A stretch of DNA of 64,000 nucleotides from JAIOPA01 sp964655175 (GTDB taxonomy: Bacteria > Eisenbacteria > RBG-16-71-46): positions 1 to 64,000 of the forward strand of contig CAZZLY010000001.1 in NCBI GenBank assembly GCA_964655175.1, read 5' to 3'. Position 1 is the stretch's first letter, and every line of letters starts with the position of its first letter. This document shows, one piece after another, positions 1 through 9,538 of the stretch. Both the position numbers and the translations under genes were made by a program. Below the pieces are notes generated by a model. The model was given only the letters and a program-made list of their open reading frames with translations, searched no databases and was not told the DNA's origin.

Positions 1-88
1 GGGCAGGCGAGCCTCGCCCACAAGCAGCGCCTGCAGTTCGTTTTCTTCCCCGTTGGGGTCGAACTTGCGGCGGACGGATTTCGAACTC

Positions 89-120
89 CCGTAACCTGCA
101 TGAGTTTCGAGGGGTTACGG
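89..120. repeat. Inverted repeat downstream of tRNA-Glu
   Basis: An 8-bp perfect inverted repeat (ccgtaacc at 89-96, ggttacgg at 113-120) flanks a 16-base loop. Outer bases 73-78 and 121-126 could extend the stem with a bulge. It lies just beyond the 3' end of the minus-strand tRNA, where a terminator or processing hairpin would be expected, but no U-run follows on the minus strand. The same CCGTAAC/GTTACGG core recurs in the hairpin at the end of hutI (37696-37718). Bases 1-88 hold nothing else I can support. Confidence 0.35.
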
Positions 121-145
121 TCCGTCGGTGCGGCGGGAATGAAGT

Positions 146-221
<76 letters not shown>

Positions 222-244
222 GCGGCGTGCCGCGAAGCCCGGGG

Positions 245-273
245 AAGTTAGAGGCTCGCGGCCGGACCCGCAA
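245..273 (-). promoter_or_regulatory. Candidate housekeeping promoter of tRNA-Glu
   Basis: On the minus strand TTGCGG (273-268) is separated by exactly 17 bases from TAACTT (250-245). This places a start about 16 bases before the mature tRNA 5' end at 221. Spacing and position fit a vegetative sigma factor. The -35 box matches consensus only in its first half. Confidence 0.5.
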
Positions 274-331
274 GTGCCGCGGCCGCGCGATGGGCTGCCG
301 CTTCACCGGCCTCGCCTAGCGGACGCACGAA

Positions 332-360
332 GGCCCGCGGCGCTCGTGGCGCCGCGGGCC
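332..360 (-). terminator. Hairpin terminator after the ExeA-like ATPase gene
   Basis: A perfect 12-bp G+C stem (332-343 with 349-360) encloses a 5-base loop, about 25 bases past the stop codon of the minus-strand ATPase gene. The minus strand continues TTCGTGCG, a poor U-tract, so termination may be weak or factor-assisted. Confidence 0.6.
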
Positions 361-385
361 TCGTGACTTCCGGGAACAGGAAGGG

Positions 386-2131
386 TCAGCGCTTCGGGAA
401 GCTGACGACCTGACCCTCGCTGATCATGTTGTTCTGCAGGAGCACGTTCGCGGTGCTCTCGGCCAAACCCGGCGTCGCCCAGCGACCCAGCACGACGTGG
501 TAGCGCAGCGTGCCGTTGTCGTTGGTGGTGACCACCTGGGCTTCGAGCGTCGTCGAGCGCGCCAGACGATCGCGCTCGGTGTTCGCCGCCTTCTCGTCCA
601 TGAACGTGCCCGCACCGATGCCGAACTGCTTGGCCTCGGCCGCCGGGGCGGATGCCGCCGCGGGGACGGGCGTCTCGGTGGACGGCTGGAACGTGTCGGG
701 CGTACGCGCCGGGGCGGGCACCGAACCCACGTGCGTGGACGCGGTCTTCACCGCGGTGTCCCGCTTGGCGCGGTCGGCCTCGCGGCGCAGCGAATCGATC
801 AGCATCTGATTGCGATCGGCCGTGGGCTCGGCGCCGACCGGCTCCAGACCGCTGCCGCTCGCATCGTTCTGCGAAGCGTGCACGCCGCCACCGGCGGCCG
901 CGCGCAGGAACGGCACGTCGATCGCACCGAAGCGCTGCATGAGGATCAGCATCACGCCGAGCACCGCGATCACGGAGACGGCGATGAGCACGTTGCGCAC
1001 CGGCGACGGGCCCTGCTCCTCGCGCGCCATCTCGCGCTCGAGGCGCTCGCGCAGGCGCGGCGACAGACCCGACAGATCGGGCTGCGACGGNNNNNNNNNN
1101 NNNNNNNNNNNNNNNNNNNNNNNNNNNNNNNNNNNNNNNNNNNNNNNNNNNNNNNNNNNNNNNNNNNNNNNNNNNNNNNNNNNNNNNNNNGGCTGCTGCG
1201 CCGCAGGGGCGGCGGGGGGCAGCGGCATCGTGGGCGTGCGCGGGGCGGCCGGAGGAGGCGTGACCGCCTGCGGCGCGCTCGGCGCGGGTTCGGTCGGACG
1301 CGGCGCCGGGCTCGACACGACGCTGCGGAAGTCACCCTCCATCGCGACCGAGGCCAGATGCGCCAGGGTCACCGACGGCGAGCCATCGGCGTACGCGGCG
1401 ATCAGCGCGGCCGAGGCCAGGGTGTTGATCTCACGCGGGATGCCGTGCGTGAGGCGGAAGATCTCGCGGCACGTGTCGGACGGGAACACGATCGCGCCGT
1501 TGCCACCGGCCACGTTGATGTGGTGGTGGATGTAGCCCAGCGTCTCGTCGGGCGAGAGCGGGTTCAAGCGGTAGTGCACGGTGATGCGCTGACGCAGCTG
1601 GCGCAGCTCGTGACGACCCAGGTGCGTCTCGAGCTCGGGCTGACCCACGAGGAACACCTGCAGCAGCTTCTCGCCCTTGTGCTCCAGGTTCGAGAGCAGG
1701 CGGATCTCCTCGAGCAGCTCCATGGACAGGTTCTGCGCCTCGTCCATCATGAGCACGGCGTACTCGCCGCGCGCACGCACGGTGATGAGGTGCTTCTCGA
1801 GCGCCACCAGCGCGGCGGGCTTGCTCACGCCGCTCGGCAGCTGCAGCCCGAAGCGCAGGCAGATCTCCTCGATCAGCTCCTGACGCGTGAGCGCCGAGTT
1901 CGTGATGAGCGCGACCGCGACGCGATCGCCCCACTCGTTGAGCGCGTCGTAGAGCGACGTCGTCTTGCCCGTGCCCACCTCGCCGGTGATCAGCAGGAAG
2001 GGCTCGCGGTTCTCGATGCCGTAGCGCAGGTGGGCTCGCGCCTCCTGATGCTCACGGCTCGGATAGACGAACTTGAGCTGATGACCCGCGGGGAACGGGT
2101 TCTCGCGCAGACCGAAATGATGTTCGAACAT
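386..2131 (-). CDS. ExeA/GspA-like AAA+ ATPase with C-terminal SPOR domain (contains assembly gap)
   Basis: The N-terminal ~270 residues are an ExeA/GspA-type AAA+ ATPase. The start MFEHHFGLRENPF is typical of the family, Walker A is GEVGTGKTT and Walker B is VLMMDEAQ. A Pro/Ala-rich linker follows, broken by the 100-N gap, then one membrane helix (VRNVLIAVSVIAVLGVML) and a SPOR-like domain of about 75 residues at the C-terminus. ExeA-type ATPases use ATP and a peptidoglycan-binding tail to help secretins assemble through the cell wall; here a SPOR domain could play that part. The pilus secretin PilQ encoded at 59222 is a plausible client, but that is inference. AGGGA lies 7 bases before the ATG. 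The two halves are in frame across the N run, but true length is unknown. Confidence 0.85.
   Translation of the reverse strand: MFEHHFGLRENPFPAGHQLKFVYPSREHQEARAHLRYGIENREPFLLITGEVGTGKTTSLYDALNEWGDRVAVALITNSALTRQELIEEICLRFGLQLPSGVSKPAALVALEKHLITVRARGEYAVLMMDEAQNLSMELLEEIRLLSNLEHKGEKLLQVFLVGQPELETHLGRHELRQLRQRITVHYRLNPLSPDETLGYIHHHINVAGGNGAIVFPSDTCREIFRLTHGIPREINTLASAALIAAYADGSPSVTLAHLASVAMEGDFRSVVSSPAPRPTEPAPSAPQAVTPPPAAPRTPTMPLPPAAPAAQQXXXXXXXXXXXXXXXXXXXXXXXXXXXXXXXXXXPSQPDLSGLSPRLRERLEREMAREEQGPSPVRNVLIAVSVIAVLGVMLILMQRFGAIDVPFLRAAAGGGVHASQNDASGSGLEPVGAEPTADRNQMLIDSLRREADRAKRDTAVKTASTHVGSVPAPARTPDTFQPSTETPVPAAASAPAAEAKQFGIGAGTFMDEKAANTERDRLARSTTLEAQVVTTNDNGTLRYHVVLGRWATPGLAESTANVLLQNNMISEGQVVSFPKR
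1091..1190. other. Assembly gap of 100 N
   Basis: Exactly 100 undetermined bases, a conventional placeholder for a gap of unknown size. It falls in the Pro/Ala-rich linker of the ExeA-like ATPase, where low-complexity G+C-rich sequence is hard to assemble. Confidence 0.99.
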
Positions 2132-2255
2132 CGGTGGTTTCCCTGGGTGGGACTTCCGTGTGCATACCGCCCGACGCGTTATCGGCCACCCCGGGCCGGA
2201 CCTTTACCGCCGTGCCCCGCAGGGCCCGGCCCGCCCGGGGGAGGCGAGGAAACCC

Positions 2256-2810
2256 TTACTTCTGGGCCTGCATCAGGTCGCTGATGGCGAACAGGGGCGT
2301 GAACGGGTAGCCGCGCTGCTGGAAGATCTGCTGCGCGCCCTGCTCCCGGTCCACCACCGCCAGCACGCGGACCACCTCGGCCTTGTACGACTCGGCCGCC
2401 TCGGCCGCGATGAGCGCGCTCTCGCCGCTCGTGATGACGTCGTCCAGGATCGCGACGCGCTTGTGACCGGCGAGGTTGCCCTCGACCTGGCCGCGCGTGC
2501 CGTGGTCCTTGGCCATCTTGCGCACGAGGAAACCCTCGAGCGGCTTGCCGCACTCGTGGCTCCACCACATGACGCCGGCGACCAACGGGTCGGCGCCCAG
2601 CGTGAGCCCGCCGATCGCGGTCACACCGTCGGCCTCGAGCTGCTCCCAGAACAACTTGGAGATCAGCTTGAGTCCCTCGGGATGCAGGCTCGTCTTGCGC
2701 ACATCGATGTAGTAGTTCGAGGTCGCACCCGAGCTGAGCACGAACTCACCGAAGCGCATGGATCGGTCGAGGAGCATCTGGCGCAGGGCATCGCGTTCGG
2801 AGGTCGACAT
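2256..2810 (-). CDS. pyrE: Orotate phosphoribosyltransferase
   Basis: Joins orotate and PRPP to give orotidine 5'-monophosphate in pyrimidine synthesis (cytoplasm). The PRPP-binding signature VAILDDVITSGESA is intact, as are the N-terminal FGEFVLSSGATSNYYIDVR block and the GGLTLGADPL loop. At 184 residues it has normal length. I chose the ATG at 2810, which has GGAG just upstream. A GTG three codons earlier (2819) keeps the frame but has no ribosome-binding site. It is separate from the ATPase gene downstream (125-base gap) and divergent from the protease gene at 3029. No other pyrimidine gene is visible in the window. Confidence 0.93.
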   Translation of the reverse strand: MSTSERDALRQMLLDRSMRFGEFVLSSGATSNYYIDVRKTSLHPEGLKLISKLFWEQLEADGVTAIGGLTLGADPLVAGVMWWSHECGKPLEGFLVRKMAKDHGTRGQVEGNLAGHKRVAILDDVITSGESALIAAEAAESYKAEVVRVLAVVDREQGAQQIFQQRGYPFTPLFAISDLMQAQK

Positions 2811-3028
2811 GGTCTCCACTCAATCGTTGTGGGGGCAGGCGATCGTGGCGCGGACGCGCCCGGATGGCGCGAGTCTCCGCGCCCCGGGCCGACCCGTCAA
2901 GGTGCGCGGCCACGCCTCACCGCACCCCTCTAAGTCATCGTCCCGGGACTGGTCTGTCGCAGGGGCACTCCGGTACCATGGTGGCCGTCACGCGCCCGTC
3001 CCGGGCGCCGCCGCCTCCCCGAGGATCC

Positions 3029-6000
3029 ATGCGCCCGACCGCCCTGCTCGCCACCCTCGCCAGCCTCGTCGCGGGCGCACTCGTTGCCGGTTCGGTCGCG
3101 CGCGCGGCCGCGCTCGACCTGCCGGTGGCGCGCGCGGGTGCGGTCGTGGAGGCGCCCTACTACCGCGGTGACGTGATCGAGGTGCGACTCGCGCCCGCGG
3201 CGGCACGCGCGCTGCTGCCGCGCGGCGCGGGCGCGACCCGTGCGGTGGCGCGGGGGCGAACGGGCATGGCGAACCTCGATGCCGTCGCGGCCACGGTGGG
3301 GGCGGTCGCGTTCGAGCCCGAGTTCCGCGGCGAGACCCCGCCGAGTGACGCCGGCGAGCCGGACTTCACCGCGTTCCAGTTGGTGCATCTGGCGCCGGAC
3401 GCCGATCTCGCGACCGCGCTCGACGCGTTCCGCGCGCTGCCCGAGGTGCTCTCGGCCGACCCCATCGCCGTGCTGCCCGTGTCGGCGATGCCCAACGATT
3501 CGCTGGTGTTCGCGACCTGGTGGCTCCACAGGGATCAGGCGGTGCGCACCGACATCCGTGCTCCCGAGGCGTGGGCGGTCGAGTCCGGTGACACGAACAT
3601 CGTCGTGGGCGTGCTCGATACGGGCGTGATCCCGTTCCATCCCGATCTGGGCGGGCGCGCCGGTGAGCGCGGCAACCTGTACATCAACTGGGCCGAGCGC
3701 GCGGGCCTGCCCGGTGTGGACGACGACGGCAACGGCTACGTGGACGACTTCGGCGGTTGGGACTTCGTCGTGCTCGGTACGCTGGCGGCGGCGGGTGAGG
3801 ACGCGCGCAACGAGGACAACGATCCGAACGACTGGGGCGGGCACGGCACCGCGGTCGCCGGGGTCATCGGTGCGGTGCAGGACAACGGCATCGGTCTGGC
3901 GGGCGTGGCGCCGCGCGTGCGCATCATGCCGCTGCGCATGGGTTGGCTGCAGTCGGGCGTGTTCCCGCCGGCCGGCGTCGTGGACATGTCCTATGCGGCC
4001 GCCGCGATCCGTTACGCGACGCGCATGGGCGTGCACGTCCTCAACTGTTCGTGGCAGTCGCAGAACACGGGGGGGCTCGACGCCGCGGTCACGGCCGCCA
4101 CGCGCGCGGGCGTCGTGATCGTGAACGCCTCGGGCAACTTCGGCACGTCGTTCACCTATCTGGGGCAGCGCGAGGACGTCATCGCGGTCACCGCCACCGA
4201 TTCCACCGACACGGTGTGGAGCAACGCGGTGCGCGGTCCGTGGGTCGACCTCGCCGCGGGTGGGGTGAACATCACCTCGACCATGTTCCAGCGGCTGTCC
4301 GCGACGGACAGCCTCGTGGGGCGCACGCCCGCCTACAAGGGCTTCATCAACGGCACGTCGTTCGCCGCGCCCCAGGTCGCGGGCGCGGTGGCGTTGCTGC
4401 AGGCGCAGCGCCGGCATCAGGGGCTCGACCCGCTCACCCCCATGGGCGCCAACCTGCGCCTGCGCGAGACGACCGACGATCTGTCGGCGCTCAATCCGCT
4501 GATCACCGACTACGGCACCGGGCGATTGAACCTGTTCCGCGCGCTCAGCGATCCGCCCCGCTCGCTGGCGATCCGCACGCGCTCGCGTTCCGTGGGCGCA
4601 CCGCTCACGCTGCGCGACGATCGCGGGACGACGCGGGTGATCACCGCGTTCGCCGATCGCACGCTGCTCGCCACCGATGGCGTCACGGGCGACACGTTGT
4701 GGACCGCGCTGCTGCCGGCCGCACCCACCGCCAACCTCGCGGCCGCGCAGTTGCCGTTGCCCGATCGCGTGGTCATCGCCTCGGGCTCCAACACGGGACT
4801 CGTGACGCTGCTGCACGAGGACGGCCGCATCGCCACGGGTTGGCCGCGCAGCACGGCGACGGGCGTCAACCTGGCCTCCGGCGTGTGCTTCGCCGATCTC
4901 GACGGCGATGGCCGCGTCGAGGTGGTCGCGGCGGGCACTTCGACCGTGTCGTCACGCATCTGGGCGTGGTCGATCGACGGTACGCCGCGCGCCGGGTTCC
5001 CGTTCGACCCGGGCACGGTGGGCGTCTCGGCGGTCGCGGCGGCCGACCTCGATGGCCTGCCCGGTGACGAGCTCGCGTTCCTCGATGCCAGCGGCGCGCT
5101 GCGCGTGGTGCGCGGCGATGGCAGCGAACTCACCGGCTTCCCGAGTGCGCCGCTCGCCAACGGCCGTGCGCCCGTGATCGCGCGGCTCGGAGGGCCGGGC
5201 ACGCCGCCCTCGATCGTGGTCGCCTCACCGAACACGCTCACGGCGTTCGCGCCCGACGGCTCGACGCGCTGGACACGATCGTTCTTCCTCGCGCCGACCC
5301 AGGATCCCGCACTGGCGGATCTGGATGGCGACGGCGTGGACGAGATCGTGCTCGCCAACGCGTCGCCGCCGCAGATCATGGCGTTCGATTCGAGCGGCAC
5401 CACGCGCCCGGGCTGGCCCGTCGCCATGACGAACCCGGCGCTCGGGCCGCTCGTCGTGGGCCCGCTCACGAGCGGGGGCGGGCTCGGCGTGATGGCGTAC
5501 ACGACCACGGGCCTGGTGGCGTGGAGCGCGTCGGGCCAGCCGGTGCGCGGCTTCCCACGGCCGGGGCTCGCGGGGGTGCAGTGCTCGCTCGACGATCTCG
5601 ATGGCGACGGCGCCACCGAGGTCGCCGCGGGCACGGCGGTCCCGGACTCCAACCAGTACACGTACGACGCGGGCCCGGGCACGTTCGCCGCGAGCGCGCT
5701 CGTGTGGCCCACCGTGCGCGGGGGCGCGGCGCGCACCGCGAGTCACGCGCGCGGCACCCCGCCCGCGTTCACGATCGACCTCACGGCACCGGGGCGCATC
5801 ACCGACCTCGAGGCGCGGACGATCGACAACACCTCGGTGTCGCTGCGGTTCACGCACACGGGGGACGACGGCTTCGTGGGCACGGCGGCACGGCTCGAGC
5901 TGCGCGCGTATCAGGGTCCGCTCGACGACGCGAACTTCGCGGTGTTCGGCACGTTGTTGCCGCCGATCCCGCCGCGTCCCGCGGGGACGCTCGACAGCGT

Positions 6001-6739
6001 CGTGGTGCACGGACTGCCCGAGGGCACGACGCGCTGGTTCGCACTGCGAGCGTTCGACCGCTTCGAGCGCGGCTCAGAGGTGTCCAACTCGGACTCGGCC
6101 TCGCTGCCCGGCGTCGCGCCCGGTGGCGTGCGCGACCTGCGCGCAACCGCGACGAACGAGAGCACGGTGGTGCTCACGTGGCTCGCCTCGGGCGGCGACG
6201 GCGACCTGGGCCGTCCGCTGCGCTATCGCATCGCGGGCGCCCCGGGCCCGCTCGATTCCGCGAGCTTCGCGGTCGCCCCCGTGCAGCGCCTGCTCGATGC
6301 CACGCGCGATGCGGGCCAGCCCGAGACGTTGATGGTGGACCGGCTCACACCGGGGCGCCGCTGGCGGTTCGCGGTGATCGCGGTGGATGCCGCGTTCTCG
6401 GAGTCACCCATGTCGACCTTGGCCGAGGCGGTCACCCCGGTCGGCGGCGCGATCGCGGGGCGCACCGGGTTCACGCTCGCGGCCCGACCGCTGCCGGCGT
6501 CGGCCGAGGTCACCGTGGACTGGCAGGGTGATCCTTCGGGCACCGTGCCGCAGTGGCTCGAGGTGCACGACCTCGCCGGTCGACTGCGTCGTCGCGTGTC
6601 GGTGGGGACCGAGCCCGGCGGGAGCTGGCAATGGAACGGCCGAGACGAGGAAGGTGTCCTCGTCCCGGCCGGTCTCTACTTCGTTCGACTGGTCAGCGGG
6701 TCCCGCCACGCGACGTCGCGTGTCGTGTTCGTCCGTTGA
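3029..6739 (+). CDS. Secreted subtilisin-like (S8) serine protease with FG-GAP, Fn3 and FlgD-Ig-like domains
   Basis: The 1,236-residue precursor starts with a signal peptide (MRPTALLATLASLVAGALVAG...). The subtilase triad is complete: Asp197 in GVLDTGV, His272 in GGHGTAVAG and Ser444 in NGTSFAAPQVAG. Several Ca-binding FG-GAP/VCBS repeats follow (DLDGDGRVEVV, DLDGDGVDEIV, DLDGDGATEVA), then two Fn3-like domains and a C-terminal FlgD-Ig-like fold (WNGRDEEGVLVPAGLYFVRL). Such tails act as sorting or anchoring modules in many FCB bacteria, so export past the outer membrane is likely. The ATG at 3029 has GAGG just upstream and alone yields a signal peptide. A TACCAT element (2974-2979) could be its -10 box. 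It probably digests extracellular protein; substrate unknown. Confidence 0.9.
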   Translation: MRPTALLATLASLVAGALVAGSVARAAALDLPVARAGAVVEAPYYRGDVIEVRLAPAAARALLPRGAGATRAVARGRTGMANLDAVAATVGAVAFEPEFRGETPPSDAGEPDFTAFQLVHLAPDADLATALDAFRALPEVLSADPIAVLPVSAMPNDSLVFATWWLHRDQAVRTDIRAPEAWAVESGDTNIVVGVLDTGVIPFHPDLGGRAGERGNLYINWAERAGLPGVDDDGNGYVDDFGGWDFVVLGTLAAAGEDARNEDNDPNDWGGHGTAVAGVIGAVQDNGIGLAGVAPRVRIMPLRMGWLQSGVFPPAGVVDMSYAAAAIRYATRMGVHVLNCSWQSQNTGGLDAAVTAATRAGVVIVNASGNFGTSFTYLGQREDVIAVTATDSTDTVWSNAVRGPWVDLAAGGVNITSTMFQRLSATDSLVGRTPAYKGFINGTSFAAPQVAGAVALLQAQRRHQGLDPLTPMGANLRLRETTDDLSALNPLITDYGTGRLNLFRALSDPPRSLAIRTRSRSVGAPLTLRDDRGTTRVITAFADRTLLATDGVTGDTLWTALLPAAPTANLAAAQLPLPDRVVIASGSNTGLVTLLHEDGRIATGWPRSTATGVNLASGVCFADLDGDGRVEVVAAGTSTVSSRIWAWSIDGTPRAGFPFDPGTVGVSAVAAADLDGLPGDELAFLDASGALRVVRGDGSELTGFPSAPLANGRAPVIARLGGPGTPPSIVVASPNTLTAFAPDGSTRWTRSFFLAPTQDPALADLDGDGVDEIVLANASPPQIMAFDSSGTTRPGWPVAMTNPALGPLVVGPLTSGGGLGVMAYTTTGLVAWSASGQPVRGFPRPGLAGVQCSLDDLDGDGATEVAAGTAVPDSNQYTYDAGPGTFAASALVWPTVRGGAARTASHARGTPPAFTIDLTAPGRITDLEARTIDNTSVSLRFTHTGDDGFVGTAARLELRAYQGPLDDANFAVFGTLLPPIPPRPAGTLDSVVVHGLPEGTTRWFALRAFDRFERGSEVSNSDSASLPGVAPGGVRDLRATATNESTVVLTWLASGGDGDLGRPLRYRIAGAPGPLDSASFAVAPVQRLLDATRDAGQPETLMVDRLTPGRRWRFAVIAVDAAFSESPMSTLAEAVTPVGGAIAGRTGFTLAARPLPASAEVTVDWQGDPSGTVPQWLEVHDLAGRLRRRVSVGTEPGGSWQWNGRDEEGVLVPAGLYFVRLVSGSRHATSRVVFVR

Positions 6740-6761
6740 ACGCGCCCGCTTCCCGACGGGT

Positions 6762-7211
6762 TCAGTTACCCGAGTCGAAGCCCTTGTTGCCACCGGTGTT
6801 CGGGCCGGCCTGGCCGTCCCACACCGTGCGATCCAGCGACAGGCTGGACGTGAAGGCGCTGGGCACGTTGTTGATGCTCACGGCGCGGACGCGATAGAAC
6901 TCCGTCACGACCTGACCGTTCAGCGGCAGCATGTACGAGTTCGTGTTCGCATCGACCGTGGCGACGAGCTCGCCGGGGGCCGAGGCGCCCATGTAGATCT
7001 CGTAGCTACCGACGTTGGCCGAGGCGCTGGCATCCCACATGACCCAGTCACGGCTGATCGACGCATCCGTGAAGCCGTGGATGTTCGACGGCGTCGCCGG
7101 CGGCGACAGGTCGATGGGGGCGAGCGACGACGTGCTCTTCTTGCTGCAGCCAACGAGGGACGTGGCGATGGCCGCGAACGTGAGGGCGGCGACAAGATGA
7201 CGACGGAACAT
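6762..7211 (-). CDS. Small lipoprotein with one Fn3-like domain
   Basis: A 149-residue protein with a clear type II signal: a hydrophobic N-terminus ending in the lipobox LVGC, so Cys22 should be lipidated. The rest resembles a single fibronectin-III-like beta-sandwich (ISRDWVMWDASASANVGSYEIY). It ends in a Gly/Asn-rich tail. GGAGG lies 9 bases before the ATG. The gene converges on the S8 protease gene with a 22-base gap and diverges from the M23 peptidase gene. Function unknown; surface binding or scaffolding is a guess from the fold. Confidence 0.75.
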   Translation of the reverse strand: MFRRHLVAALTFAAIATSLVGCSKKSTSSLAPIDLSPPATPSNIHGFTDASISRDWVMWDASASANVGSYEIYMGASAPGELVATVDANTNSYMLPLNGQVVTEFYRVRAVSINNVPSAFTSSLSLDRTVWDGQAGPNTGGNKGFDSGN

Positions 7212-7456
7212 GGTGAGCAGCCTCCGAGTTGAGGGACTTGTTGGGCGTGTCGCAGGATTCCAAGCCTGGATCCCGTGACCGCCTTGTGGACCGAGCGGTA
7301 CCTACTGCAACCTCGGTGCCAATCGGACCGAGGGGTGAGGCGAGACGCATGAAACGTTTATTCACAGTCGGTAAGCGCATCGGGGCTTTTCACCCCGGCC
7401 TTGCCGCGACCGGCAGAACTTGCGGACTGCATGTCCCCGGCATTGCGTGTTGCGCG
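7212..7456. other. Divergent intergenic region with one DnaA-box-like 9-mer
   Basis: These 245 bases separate the divergent lipoprotein and M23 peptidase genes and must hold both promoters, but I see no convincing -35/-10 pair. A locally A+T-rich patch contains TTATTCACA (7358-7366), which fits the DnaA-box consensus TTATNCACA. A single box with no cluster or nearby dnaA/dnaN does not make an origin. Confidence 0.3.
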
Positions 7457-9532
7457 ATGCGCATGATCCGTGCGGTCCCGAGCACACTCCGCTCGTGCCG
7501 GGTATCGGCACTCCTTGCCGTCTCCTTGACCCTGCTTTTCGTCGGGCCCGGTCGGGCCGAGACACCCGTGTTCGGCTCCCCATTGCGCTGGCCACTCACG
7601 ACGCCGGGTCACGCGTTGCGCGGCGGCTTCGGCGAGACGCGCTCCAACCATTTCCACGCGGGGCTCGATCTCTCGACCGGGCAACGCGTGGGGGCGGTGG
7701 TGGTGGCCCCGGCGGCCGCCACGGTCGAACGCGTGCGCGCCTCCGGTGTGGGGTACGGCCGCTCGTTGTATCTGCGGCTGACCGATGGCCGGCTCGTGGT
7801 CTACGGCCACCTCGATGCGTTCGAGCCCCGGCTGGCGGCGTGGGTGGACTCGGTCCAGCGCGCGACCACTTCTTATGAGCAGGACCTGTGGCCCGAGGCC
7901 GGTCGGTTCGGCTACGCGACGGGCGACGTGGTCGCCTGGAGCGGTGAGAGCGGGGCCGGGCCGCCGCACCTGCACGTCGAGGTGCGTCACGGCGACTTCG
8001 GCCTCAATCCGCTCATGGCGGGGTTCGCGGTGCCCGACACGGTGCCGCCGACGATCGAGACGCTGGTGCTGGAGCCGCTCGACGAGCGCTCGTTCGTCGA
8101 GCGCCGCGCCGCGCCGTACGTGCACCGCGTGCGCGCGGCGGGCGACACGCTGCTCGTCGAGGGCCGCGTGCGGTTGGCACTGGTGGCGTCGGACGCCAGC
8201 AACGAGGCCCGCGGACTACCCGTGCGGCGCGTCGCGGCGTTCTGGAACGGGCAGTGGGTCGAGTGCCGCATGGACAGCATCTCGTGGGCGGGGGAGATGT
8301 CGCAGATCGCGTGGTTGCTCGACCGCGGTCGCATCGTCGGCAGCGGCGGCGTGATCCTGGATGCCCCGCCGCGCTATCGGCCGCGGTTCCTCGCCTCGAG
8401 TCGTCCCGACACGCTCGCGACCGAGCTGGTCACGGTGAGCGATGGTGCGGCCCCGCGCGAGCTGCGTCTGGTCGCGAGCGACGCGGCGGGTCGCGAGACC
8501 GTTCGCCGGGTCTGGTTGCGCGGGCCGCGCTGGAACGAACTCGGTCCCGACACGCGTGGCGTGACCCCGACGCCCAAACCGGTCCGTGGCGCCAAGGCCG
8601 TGCCCGCGGTCGATCCGCGCTGGACCTTCGCCACGCTGCCCGATCAGCGTGTGCGGGTCTCGGTCACCGGTACGCCGCCGGGTCTGCGCGCGGTGCGCAT
8701 CGAGCGCGGCGGCACCGCGCCCGAGAACAGTGGCGGCGTGGACGCCTCGTGGGACGGCGCGTCGTGGAGCGCCGTGCTCAACATGACCGGCACGCCCGAT
8801 CCCGACGGCCTGTGGATCAAGGGCCGCCTCGCCGACGGCAAGGCATGGTGGCATCGCGGCGCGTGGTCGCTGTGGGCCACCGGGACCCCGTTCGTCATCA
8901 AGCACGACGAGTGGGCGTGGACGTCGCTGCCGCCGGAGCAGGTGCTCGAGAACGACGTCGTCATGACGCGCCTGACGCCGATCGGCGGACTGGCACCCGG
9001 CGCGGTCGGGGTGCGCGCGGCGTTCGAGATCCAGCCGGCCGCGATGCCGGTGCGTCGCCCCGTCACGCTCTGGCTGCGGCTGCCGGTCGGCATGGCACGC
9101 GACCGGCTCGGGATGTTCCGCCGCGACGGCGAGGGCGACCGCTGGGAGTGGGCCGACGGCGTGCTCGACACGGTCGGCAACGCCTTCCACGCCGAGGCGA
9201 CGCGGTTCGGTCAGTTCGCCGTCGTTCGCGACGACGCCGCACCCGAGGTGACGCTCCTGCCCACCCGGTCGCGGGGGAGTGCGGGGCCCTATTCGCGCTG
9301 GGCGGTCGAGGCGCGCGTGCTCGACGGCACGAGCGGGGTGGCGGGCCGACAGTGCACGATCCGCATCGATGGACGGCTCGTACCCGCCGAGTGGGACGCC
9401 GAGTCGAAGGTGTTGCGCTGGAGGCCGTTGCAGCCGCCGTCGAAGGGGCGACATGAAGTCGTCGTCGAGGCGGTCGACCGGGTCGGCAACCGCACGGTCC
9501 GCTCCGGCTCCTTTGTGATAGTTTCGCGCTGA
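7457..9532 (+). CDS. Secreted M23 (LytM-type) peptidase with Ig-like C-terminal region
   Basis: A signal peptide (about residues 1-34) precedes a LytM/M23 metallopeptidase domain. Zinc-binding motifs are intact: HFHAGLDL (His67, Asp71) and PPHLHVEV (His171, His173). M23 enzymes cut peptidoglycan cross-bridges or act as wall-remodelling partners in the periplasm. Residues ~190-691 look like several beta-sandwich domains ending in an Ig-like fold (SKGRHEVVVEAVDRVGNRT), much longer than typical LytM enzymes. The start is uncertain: ATG 7457 or 7463 both give a signal peptide and neither has a good ribosome-binding site. A target other than its own wall is possible. Confidence 0.82.
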   Translation: MRMIRAVPSTLRSCRVSALLAVSLTLLFVGPGRAETPVFGSPLRWPLTTPGHALRGGFGETRSNHFHAGLDLSTGQRVGAVVVAPAAATVERVRASGVGYGRSLYLRLTDGRLVVYGHLDAFEPRLAAWVDSVQRATTSYEQDLWPEAGRFGYATGDVVAWSGESGAGPPHLHVEVRHGDFGLNPLMAGFAVPDTVPPTIETLVLEPLDERSFVERRAAPYVHRVRAAGDTLLVEGRVRLALVASDASNEARGLPVRRVAAFWNGQWVECRMDSISWAGEMSQIAWLLDRGRIVGSGGVILDAPPRYRPRFLASSRPDTLATELVTVSDGAAPRELRLVASDAAGRETVRRVWLRGPRWNELGPDTRGVTPTPKPVRGAKAVPAVDPRWTFATLPDQRVRVSVTGTPPGLRAVRIERGGTAPENSGGVDASWDGASWSAVLNMTGTPDPDGLWIKGRLADGKAWWHRGAWSLWATGTPFVIKHDEWAWTSLPPEQVLENDVVMTRLTPIGGLAPGAVGVRAAFEIQPAAMPVRRPVTLWLRLPVGMARDRLGMFRRDGEGDRWEWADGVLDTVGNAFHAEATRFGQFAVVRDDAAPEVTLLPTRSRGSAGPYSRWAVEARVLDGTSGVAGRQCTIRIDGRLVPAEWDAESKVLRWRPLQPPSKGRHEVVVEAVDRVGNRTVRSGSFVIVSR

Positions 9533-9538
9533 ACTCCC

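Noticed and set aside
2864..3028. Upstream in-frame start for the S8 protease
   Set aside because: It would add 55 residues rich in Arg/Pro/Ser ahead of a good signal peptide; ATG 3029 has GAGG just upstream.
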